A DNA stretch of 64,000 nt, taken from Streptomyces formicae (GTDB taxonomy: Bacteria; Actinomycetota; Actinomycetes; Streptomycetales; Streptomycetaceae). The DNA lies in contig NZ_CP022685.1 of NCBI RefSeq assembly GCF_002556545.1, forward strand, positions 6,984,001 through 7,048,000, given 5' to 3'. This document shows positions 57,937 to 64,000 of the stretch, piece after piece. The number at the start of each line of letters is the position of its first letter. Within the stretch, counting starts at the first letter, position 1. The notes under the pieces were generated by a model. The model made no database searches. It saw only the letters and a program-made list of their open reading frames with translations, and was not told the DNA's origin. Made by a program: the position numbers and the translations under genes.

Positions 57937-58575
57937 CGAATCCGCTTCCGCCTGCTCGATGTCGGCGATCGTCAGCTCCGGCATCCGCATCTGGGCCAGT
58001 GTCACCTCGGCCGAGGCGGGCTGGGCGTCCGCGGGCAGCCACTGTTCCGGCTTCCAGGCCCCGCTGCGCAGCAGTGACTTGGGGCAGTGCGGGTAGACCT
58101 CCTCGATCCCCACCACCAGCGCACTGGCCGGCGGCTTGCCCACGGCGGTCAGCTGCGAAAGGAGATCCGGGCGGGTGGAGACGCAGGCCCGGCCGTTCAC
58201 CCTGAGCGTCGTGGTGCGCCCCGGAACGACGAACAGCAGCCCCGCCCGTCCGGTGGCGATGACGTTCTGCAAGGTGTCCAGACGCTTGTTGCCGGTCGCG
58301 TCCGGTATCGCCACCGTCCGTGCGTCCAGGACGGCGACGAACCCGGCGGGGCCACCGCGCGGGGAGACGTCACAGTTGCCCTCGGCGTCCGCGCTGGCCA
58401 CCAGGACCAGCGATGAACAGCCGATCAACCGCCGGGTCTGATCGGTGAGTTCGGTCATCTGCTTGCGGAAGGCCGCTTCCTTGGGGAATTCGTAGGTTCG
58501 GCGCAGCGTCTCCTGGTCGGAGACGGCGTCGAGGCGGAGCGAGTCGAAGGCGCTGCTGGCAAGGGATGTCGTCAT
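57916..58575 (-). CDS. PPOX-class FMN-binding flavoprotein (MSMEG_1061-like)
   Basis: 219 residues; ATG 58575 chosen because the conserved sequence starts 'MTTSLASSAFDSLRLD' and the longer frame is Arg/Pro-rich. The pyridoxamine-phosphate oxidase-type split barrel is seen in 'FVVLASADAEGNCDVSPRGGPAGFVAVLD'-type strands (about 70-100), 'IPDATGNKRLDTLQNVIATGRAGLLFVVPG' (FMN-phosphate contacts) and 'RVNGRACVS'. The end 'ALVVGIEEVYPHCPKSLLRSGAWKPEQW' is typical of the MSMEG_1061 subgroup. Such proteins reduce or bind small molecules with FMN or F420; the substrate is unknown. The terminal residues are repeated in the DNA downstream. Confidence 0.75.
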   Translation of the reverse strand: MTTSLASSAFDSLRLDAVSDQETLRRTYEFPKEAAFRKQMTELTDQTRRLIGCSSLVLVASADAEGNCDVSPRGGPAGFVAVLDARTVAIPDATGNKRLDTLQNVIATGRAGLLFVVPGRTTTLRVNGRACVSTRPDLLSQLTAVGKPPASALVVGIEEVYPHCPKSLLRSGAWKPEQWLPADAQPASAEVTLAQMRMPELTIADIEQAEADSLKYRYE

Positions 58576-58719
58576 GCCTGCGACCCTAGTGGGCGGCTGC
58601 GCGACGGATCTTGGCCGGTGCGTGCGCGGACGTACAGGTCGGGGCGGGCCATGTCCCCTGAGGCGCGCGGGGGTTGTCACGGTTGTCACGCCGTTCCCGG
58701 AGACTGACTCCGAAGGCCC

Positions 58720-59388
58720 TCAGTCGATGCGGTCGAGGTAGTGCAGGACCGCCAGGACGCGCCGGTGCTGCGACTCCGTCCGGGGCAGGGCCAGCTTGTC
58801 GAAGATGGCTGCCGTGTGTTTCTCCACCGCCCGGCGGGAGATGCCGAGCGCGTCCGCGATGGCCGCGTTCGTGCGGCCCTCCGCCATCGCGGACAGGACC
58901 TCGTGTTCCCGTTCGGTGAGGGGGGAGAGGGACGCGGCCGAGCGGCGTGCGGACAGGAGTTGGGCGACCACTTCCGGGTCCAGTGCCGTGCCGCCGGTCG
59001 CCACCCGCTGCAGCGCGTCGACGAACTCGGCGATGTCCACGACGCGTTCCTTGAGGAGATAGCCGAGTCCGGCGAGCCCGCCCGCCGCGAGCCGGTCGGC
59101 ATAGCGGGTCTCGACGTACTGGGAGAAGAGCAGTACGCCGAGGTCCGGGTGGCGCTCGCGGAGTGCCAGTGCCGCGCGCAGGCCGTCGTCGCGGTGGGTC
59201 GGTGGCATCCGGATGTCGGCGACCACGGCGTCCGGGCGTTGTTCCTCGACGGCGGTGACGAGTGCGTCGGCGTCGCCGACCGCGGCGACCACGTCCAGGC
59301 CCCGGTCGCGCAGGAGCTGCACGAGGCCCTCGCGGACGACGGCCGCGTCCTCGGCGACGACGATCCGCAGGGGTGCGGCGGATGGCAT
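58720..59388 (-). CDS. NarL/FixJ (LuxR)-type response regulator
   Basis: 222 residues. ATG 59388 is preferred because GGAG lies 5-8 bases upstream; earlier in-frame ATGs at 59418 and 59439 exist, and the latter overlaps the kinase stop (ATGA). The receiver has Asp14 and phosphoacceptor Asp58 ('VVADIRMPPTHRDDGL'). A LuxR helix-turn-helix occupies the C terminus ('LTEREHEVLSAMAEGRTNAAIADALGISRRAVEKHTAAIFDKL'). It is the last gene of an apparent ABC transporter, kinase, regulator operon and probably controls that operon in response to a cell-envelope or drug signal. Confidence 0.88.
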   Translation of the reverse strand: MPSAAPLRIVVAEDAAVVREGLVQLLRDRGLDVVAAVGDADALVTAVEEQRPDAVVADIRMPPTHRDDGLRAALALRERHPDLGVLLFSQYVETRYADRLAAGGLAGLGYLLKERVVDIAEFVDALQRVATGGTALDPEVVAQLLSARRSAASLSPLTEREHEVLSAMAEGRTNAAIADALGISRRAVEKHTAAIFDKLALPRTESQHRRVLAVLHYLDRID

Positions 59389-59435
59389 GGAGTCTCCAGT
59401 CTCCCCCGGGCCCGTCATCAGTCCCCCCGGCCCCG

Positions 59436-60941
59436 TCATCCTGTCCGATGGGTAGTCAGGTTCCGTGGTGGCAAGGGTAGTTCGACGGTGATGGTGGTGG
59501 GGCCGCCGTCGGGGCTGTCGATCAGCAGTCGTCCGTCCACCGTACTGACCCGCTCGGCCAGGCCGGAGAGCCCGGTTCCGCCCGCGCCCCGTGTCGCGCC
59601 ACGGCGGCGCTGGTGCGCGCCGCCGTGGCCGTCGTCCCGGACGGTGAGGCGGAGTACGTTGCCTTCGGGCGCGGCGGCGACGCGCGCGTCGATCCGGACC
59701 GCGGTGGCTCCGGAGTGGCGGGTGGCGTTCGCGAGCAGTTCGGCCGCGCAGAAGTACGCGATCGACTCGATCGCCTCCGGCGGGCGCAGGGGCAGCTCGG
59801 TCCGCGCCGTGGCCGGGATGCCCGCCCGCGCGGCCAGGGTCTCCAGGGCCACGTCCAGGCCGTCGTTGAGCGCCGGTGGGTGGATGCCGCTGATGAGCTC
59901 CCGCAGTTCGCCGATCACGGTCCTGGACTCGGCGAGTGCGGTGTCCACCAGCTCGCGTCCGGAGGCGAGCTCGGGCTCCGTACCGGGGAGCCGGGCCAGC
60001 TGCTCGCGGGCCCGCGCGAGCGTCATCGCCACCGCGATCATCCGCGACTGGGCGCCGTCGTGCAGGTCGCGCTCGATCCGGCGGAGGGCGGCGGCCGAGT
60101 CCTGCACCGCGAGCGCGCGGGTGTCCTCCAGGACGTGGACGCGGGCGTCCAGCTTGCCGGGGCCGAGCAGGGCACGGGCCATCGGCCGTACGGCCAGGTC
60201 GAGCAGCCAACGGGTGCACCTGGTGGAGAGCGCCATCGGCAGGAAACCGGCCAGGCAGGTCAGCAACGCGGCGGGCCAGGTGTCCAGTTGGACGCCGCCG
60301 AAGCCGAGTCCGAGACCGCGGCGGCCGTCGTCCGCCGGGACAAGCCACCACCAGATCGGGTAGGTCAGCGCGATGAGCCCGTACAGGCGGACCGTCGCGA
60401 ACAGCAGGACGAGCAGCGCTCCGACCGGCAGGAAGGCGAGGGTGAAGGCGGCGGAGCGCCAGCCGTCGGCGTCGGTCAGCGCGGCGCGGGCGCGCGCGAG
60501 CAGCCTGCCGCCCGGCCGCGGCCGAGGCCGTGGGGGCGGTGGCTGGATCCGCTCGCCCAGGAGTCCGCGGAGCAGCGCGCGGTGTACGGCCCCGGCGCCG
60601 CGCGCCGCGAAGGGTACGCCGATCAGCAGCACCAGGCCGACCAGGACGACCGACCCGAGCAGACCCGCGGCGAGGATCGCGAGCAGCACGACCCCGCAGA
60701 GGAGCCCGGGCAGCGGGGCGAGCAGCGCGTACGCGGCCTCTCCCGGTGTGCCGAGGACCGTGCGGAACAGGGCCCGCGTCAGCCACCACAGCCGCCGCCC
60801 GCGTTGGCGCCGCTGCCCCGAGCCGTCGGGCGTTTCGGGGCGGAAGGCGCCGGAAGTGGGCGCGACGTGGCGGGGGCGGGGGCGGAGGCGGGGGCGAGGG
60901 CGGTCGGGGAGTCGCCCGTGGGGTGAGGGGTTCATGGTCAT
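59436..60941 (-). CDS. NarL-type sensor histidine kinase (HisKA_3)
   Basis: 501 residues; ATG 60941 (an alternative ATG lies two codons later). The first half has four or more transmembrane helices in two groups (about 65-120 and 160-245) separated by a Pro/Arg-rich linker. The dimerisation box is 'RIERDLHDGAQSRMIAVAMTL' with the phosphoacceptor His near 290. The ATPase part has 'CAAELLANATRHSGA' and 'VRDDGHGGAHQRRRG' then 'GTGLSGLAERV'. The transmembrane sensor has no large extracellular domain, a pattern common in antibiotic- or membrane-stress-sensing kinases paired with ABC transporters, which matches its neighbours. Confidence 0.88.
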   Translation of the reverse strand: MTMNPSPHGRLPDRPRPRLRPRPRHVAPTSGAFRPETPDGSGQRRQRGRRLWWLTRALFRTVLGTPGEAAYALLAPLPGLLCGVVLLAILAAGLLGSVVLVGLVLLIGVPFAARGAGAVHRALLRGLLGERIQPPPPRPRPRPGGRLLARARAALTDADGWRSAAFTLAFLPVGALLVLLFATVRLYGLIALTYPIWWWLVPADDGRRGLGLGFGGVQLDTWPAALLTCLAGFLPMALSTRCTRWLLDLAVRPMARALLGPGKLDARVHVLEDTRALAVQDSAAALRRIERDLHDGAQSRMIAVAMTLARAREQLARLPGTEPELASGRELVDTALAESRTVIGELRELISGIHPPALNDGLDVALETLAARAGIPATARTELPLRPPEAIESIAYFCAAELLANATRHSGATAVRIDARVAAAPEGNVLRLTVRDDGHGGAHQRRRGATRGAGGTGLSGLAERVSTVDGRLLIDSPDGGPTTITVELPLPPRNLTTHRTG

Positions 60942-61007
60942 CTCTCTCCGCGTGGCATGCCGCTTCGGAGCGGTTCCATCATCACCGGCCGTCCTGCGCG
61001 CGAGCGG

Positions 61008-62372
61008 TCAATTGCCGCGGCGCGTCAGGCCGTCCATCGGCCGTACCCGCAGCATCCGCAGCAGGGGCGTACCGGAGAAGACGCCGACCAGCACCGCCCC
61101 GCCCAGCGCGACGGCGAGCCAGGCCCACACCGGTACCCCGCTCAGCGGCGTGCCGGTACGGGTACCGATCGGGAGCATCACCGCACAGCCCGCGGCCAGC
61201 CCGGTGCCGACCCCGGCCAGCGTGACGATCGCGCATTCGGCCGCGACCGTCCTGACGACCTGCCACCGTTCCGCGCCGACCGCGCGCAGCAGCGAGAACT
61301 CGCGCAGCCGCTCCAGGGCCAGCATCACCAGGGTGTTGGCGGCGACGAGGCCGCCGAAACCGACGACCACGAGCGTGAGGAAGGCCGTGCCCCACTTCTC
61401 TCCCGGGGAGTCGGTCCGGGATCCGGTGATGGTCGTCAACTCCGCCACCGCGAAGGCCGTGACCAGCGCGACCGGCGTGATCGCAGCGGACAGCCGACGC
61501 GCCCTCGCCCGGGTTCCCGCCACCGCGAGCTCCCCGGCCACTCCGCCGAACGCCCGCCGCGAGCGGGCGCACAGCGCGATCACGCACCGCCCGATCCACG
61601 GCCCCGCGAGGCCGATCGCGGCCAGGTGGCAGAGGAGCACCAACGGGATCATCTGGGACGCGTTCTCGACCGACCCCGCGACCGCGACCACGGTCAGCAC
61701 GACCGCACCTGCCAGGGCGACAAGCGACGCCACTCCCCGTACCGCACCCACGCGTTCACCGCCCTGGACGGAGGACTCGGCGAGCGCCGCCGACGGCCGG
61801 GTACGGGAGGCCCGCCAGCCCGCGATCAGCCCGCCGAGCTGCGAACAGACCACCAGCACCGCACCCGCGGCGACCAGCGGCTGCCACCCGACGCGGAAGG
61901 AGATGTCGGCCGGGGCCATGCCGCGCGTGGCCAGGCCGCGCAGCCAGAAGCGGCCGAGCAGCGCCCCGAGGCCGTATCCGACGGGCAGGGCGGCGAGCGC
62001 GGTGCCGAGCGCCTCGACCGCGACCATGCGGCGGATCTGTCCGGGTTCGGCGCCGATCGCGCGCAGCAGCGCGCTCTCGCGCCGACGCTGGGCCACCGCC
62101 AGTGCCATCACCTGGCTGATCACGAAGACGGCCAGGTAGACCGTCATCACACAGAAGCCGATGCCCAGGTCGGAGAGCTCGGCGAGCTGGTCGCGGACGG
62201 CCGGATCGGCCCCCGGCAGCGCGGTCGACGCGGTCGACGCGGAGACCGTCATCGAGACGCTCCCGGTGACCACCGTCGCGACCAGGACGAACGCGGCGAA
62301 GGCGCCCGCCAGAGCGGACGGGCGGGAGCGGACGGCCGCGGTGGCAAGCCCGGTGGGACGCAGGACGCTCAT
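61008..62372 (-). CDS. FtsX-like ABC transporter permease
   Basis: 454 residues from ATG 62372, overlapping the ATPase stop (ATGA). About eight to ten hydrophobic helices are present. The FtsX/MacB-type region occurs twice, marked by the cytoplasmic coupling segments 'AQRRRESALLRAIGAEPGQIRRMV' (near 92-115) and 'LERLREFSLLRAVGAERWQVVRTV' (near 345-370). With the upstream ATPase it forms an exporter or mechanotransmission-type complex. Proximity to a kinase and regulator suggests drug or peptide resistance. The substrate is unknown. Confidence 0.85.
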   Translation of the reverse strand: MSVLRPTGLATAAVRSRPSALAGAFAAFVLVATVVTGSVSMTVSASTASTALPGADPAVRDQLAELSDLGIGFCVMTVYLAVFVISQVMALAVAQRRRESALLRAIGAEPGQIRRMVAVEALGTALAALPVGYGLGALLGRFWLRGLATRGMAPADISFRVGWQPLVAAGAVLVVCSQLGGLIAGWRASRTRPSAALAESSVQGGERVGAVRGVASLVALAGAVVLTVVAVAGSVENASQMIPLVLLCHLAAIGLAGPWIGRCVIALCARSRRAFGGVAGELAVAGTRARARRLSAAITPVALVTAFAVAELTTITGSRTDSPGEKWGTAFLTLVVVGFGGLVAANTLVMLALERLREFSLLRAVGAERWQVVRTVAAECAIVTLAGVGTGLAAGCAVMLPIGTRTGTPLSGVPVWAWLAVALGGAVLVGVFSGTPLLRMLRVRPMDGLTRRGN

Positions 62373-63121
62373 CGGACCGGACCCCCGCCCGCCACCGCGG
62401 CGGCGTCGCGCGGGACGCCGCCCGCAGCGACGGTTCCGGTCCCGGCCCAGCTGTCCTGGACGAGCCGCCCGTGGGCGAGCCGCAGCACCCGGTCCGCCCG
62501 AGCGGTCACCGACGGGTCGTGGGTGACGAGGACGACGGTCGCCCCCTGCCGGTCCACCGCCTCGCGGAGGAGGTCCATGATCCCGGCGCCGGTCTCCTGG
62601 TCGAGGGACCCGGTCGGCTCGTCGGCGAAGACCACGTCGGGCTCGGTGATCAGGGCCCTGGCGATGGCAACGCGCTGCTGCTGCCCGCCCGAGAGCCGGC
62701 CGGGCCGCGCGCCCTCCCGCCCCTCCAGACCGACCCGCGCCAGCAACTCCCGCGCGCGGGCCGGATCGCGGGGCCGTCCGTCCAGTCGGAGCGGCAGCAG
62801 CACGTTCTGCTGCACGGTGAGCGCGGGCAGCAGGTTGAAGGACTGGAAGACGAACCCGATGTGCGTACGCCGCAGTCGGGAAAGCCCGCGCTCCTTCATC
62901 CCGCTGATCACCCGGCCACCGAGGCGCACCACCCCGGCCGTGGGCCGGTCGAGCCCCGCGGCGCACTGCAGGAACGTCGACTTGCCCGAGCCGGACGGCC
63001 CCGTCACCGCCGTGAGCGTGTGCTCCGGCACCTCGACCCCCACCTCGCGCAGGGCGTGCACCGCCCGCCCACCACGGCCGTAGGACCGGCTGACTCGCTC
63101 AAGCTCAAGTACGTTGCTCAT
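62369..63121 (-). CDS. ABC transporter ATP-binding protein (MacB/LolD type)
   Basis: 250 residues, ATG 63121. Walker A is 'GPSGSGKST' (41-49), the Q-loop is 'GFVFQSFNLLPALTVQQN', the signature is 'LSGGQQQRVAIARAL', Walker B is 'VVFADEPTGSLD' and the H-loop is 'VLVTHDPSV'. It pairs with the FtsX-like permease encoded next. It is the first gene of the transporter and two-component operon. A Gly/Ala-rich C-terminal tail is not conserved. Confidence 0.9.
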   Translation of the reverse strand: MSNVLELERVSRSYGRGGRAVHALREVGVEVPEHTLTAVTGPSGSGKSTFLQCAAGLDRPTAGVVRLGGRVISGMKERGLSRLRRTHIGFVFQSFNLLPALTVQQNVLLPLRLDGRPRDPARARELLARVGLEGREGARPGRLSGGQQQRVAIARALITEPDVVFADEPTGSLDQETGAGIMDLLREAVDRQGATVVLVTHDPSVTARADRVLRLAHGRLVQDSWAGTGTVAAGGVPRDAAAVAGGGPVR

Positions 63122-63166
63122 GTCGTCGACGGTACGAATCGCAGGTCAGAGCCACCATGGGGAGCG

Positions 63167-63207
63167 CCCCCTGACAGGGGGTTCGGTTCTTCCGAACCCC
63201 GTCAGGG
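63167..63207 (-). terminator. Extended hairpin after the XRE regulator gene, containing a CCCCCTGACAGGGGG palindrome
   Basis: GGGGTTCGG (63178-63186) pairs with CCGAACCCC (63192-63200) over a 5-base loop. The stem continues as CCCTGAC with GTCAGGG (63201-63207) after a 2-base bulge, overlapping the XRE stop codon. It is a strong terminator for the XRE gene. The inner palindrome at 63167-63181 could also serve as an operator for the ABC operon. Confidence 0.7.
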
Positions 63208-64000
63208 CATGCGGACTGCTGCCGTGGCCAGGTCCCCGACGAGCGTGCGCAGCGCCTCCTGCGACGCCGTTCCCGGTTCCGCCGCGAACGTGACCAGGGA
63301 CTGGTCGGGCTCCGTGGGGAGGGAGAGCGTCTCGCGGTTCAGGGTCAGTTCGCCCGCGACGGGGTGGTGCAACCGCTGTACGTCATGGGCGTGCTCGCGC
63401 ACCTGGTGTTCGGACCAGAGGTGGCGGAACTCGGCGCTGCCGACCGATAGTTCGGCGAGCAACGCGCACAGGCGGTCGTCGCAGGGGTAGCGGCCCAGGT
63501 CCATGCGGAGTGCCGCGACGGTGTCACGGGCGGCCTCCTCCCAGTCGGTGTACAGCTCGCGCATCGCGGGGTGGCGGAAGTGGAGCCAGGCCAGGTTGCG
63601 CTGGGCGGGCGGCAGGGCGTCGAAGTCGACGAACAGGGCGCGGGCCGCGCGGTTGGAGGCCAGGACGTCGAGCCTGCGGCCAAGGACGTAGGCAGGTACG
63701 TCACCGACCGCGTCCAGGAGGATGCGTACGCCGCCGCGCACCGGTTGCGGAGTGACGGGGTCCGGGTGCGCGCCGGAGTCGCCGCGCAGCGCCCGCGTCA
63801 GGTGGCCCAGGTGCGCCCGCTCGGACGCGTCGAGCCGCAGCGTACGGGCTATGGAGTCGAGTACTTGTTCGGAGACGTTGGGGGAGCGGCCCTGTTCCAG
63901 CCGCACGTAGTAGTCGACGCTGACTCCGGCCCGTTCTGCCAACTCCTCGCGGCGCAGGCCGGGAACGCGGCGCCGCCCGCTGAGGGGGCGTACGCCGAGG
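63202..64000 (-). CDS. XRE-family regulator with MmyB-like ligand-binding domain (partial, 5' end outside window)
   Basis: At least 266 residues are visible and the frame is open to the right edge. The helix-turn-helix 'VPGLRREELAERAGVSVDYYVRLEQGRSPNVSEQVLDSIARTL' spans the N-terminal part. It is followed by the MmyB-like domain ('YVLGRRLDVLASNRAARALF', 'RNLAWLHFRHPAMRELYTDWE', 'FRHLWSEHQVREH', 'HPVAGELTLNRETLSLP'), which in this family binds a fatty acid-like ligand. Such regulators usually repress an adjacent, divergently transcribed oxidoreductase gene, which would lie to the right of the window. Confidence 0.88.
   Translation of the reverse strand, partial: LGVRPLSGRRRVPGLRREELAERAGVSVDYYVRLEQGRSPNVSEQVLDSIARTLRLDASERAHLGHLTRALRGDSGAHPDPVTPQPVRGGVRILLDAVGDVPAYVLGRRLDVLASNRAARALFVDFDALPPAQRNLAWLHFRHPAMRELYTDWEEAARDTVAALRMDLGRYPCDDRLCALLAELSVGSAEFRHLWSEHQVREHAHDVQRLHHPVAGELTLNRETLSLPTEPDQSLVTFAAEPGTASQEALRTLVGDLATAAVRMP

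Overview
The window reads as chromosomal DNA of a Streptomyces or close relative. It has very high GC with strong GC3 bias, frequent GTG starts and GTGA/ATGA stop-start overlaps. It also carries actinobacterial families: a DUF397 protein, a streptophobe-like membrane protein, MMPL transporters, an MmyB-like XRE regulator and a KimA-like transporter. No rRNA, tRNA or CRISPR array was seen. The first gene (TPR regulator, left edge) and the last gene (XRE regulator, right edge) are cut by the window.

Left part (1-7818, all +): the end of a TPR-rich regulator, a SbnB-like ornithine-cyclodeaminase-family enzyme, a strong hairpin, then a tightly coupled run. That run holds a PLP decarboxylase, a membrane fatty-acid-desaturase-like enzyme, both subunits of a B12-dependent glutamate (methylaspartate) mutase and a class III aminotransferase. 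It looks like part of a biosynthetic cluster built on a 3-methylaspartate-type amino acid and probably extends left of the window. Next (7825-15106) come a glycolipid-binding-like protein, an ArsR-type regulator with a small membrane partner and a divergent MMPL exporter, a KimA-like permease and a TRAM/Fe-S RNA methyltransferase.

Middle part (about 15.05-44.69 kb): a defence island. The last coding bases of the RNA methyltransferase gene are repeated at 44656-44693 (34 of 38 bases), so the island appears integrated at the 3' end of that gene. It carries a complete class 1 DISARM set: drmD, drmMI, drmA, drmB, drmC. The set is split by an 8-kb insert holding a decayed XRE/ATPase/DUF397 regulatory group, an AbiE toxin-antitoxin pair and a second, inverted full-length drmMI-like methyltransferase. 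Upstream lie a RelE-UvrD helicase, a DUF262-DUF1524-alkyltransferase-like fusion, a DUF4365 protein and an unknown partner. The two methyltransferases are nearly identical at their 3' ends, including a 78-base perfect inverted repeat, and diverge toward their 5' ends. No integrase was found.

Right part (44.7-64 kb): ordinary chromosome. An MMPL exporter and streptophobe-like gene are followed, after a hairpin, by an OmpR-type two-component pair. Then come an alkyl-sulfatase-like metallo-beta-lactamase protein, a small membrane protein, a secreted beta-propeller, a TetR regulator, a secreted metal-dependent hydrolase with a discoidin domain and a PPOX flavoprotein. The window ends with an ABC transporter plus NarL-type two-component operon and the XRE regulator.
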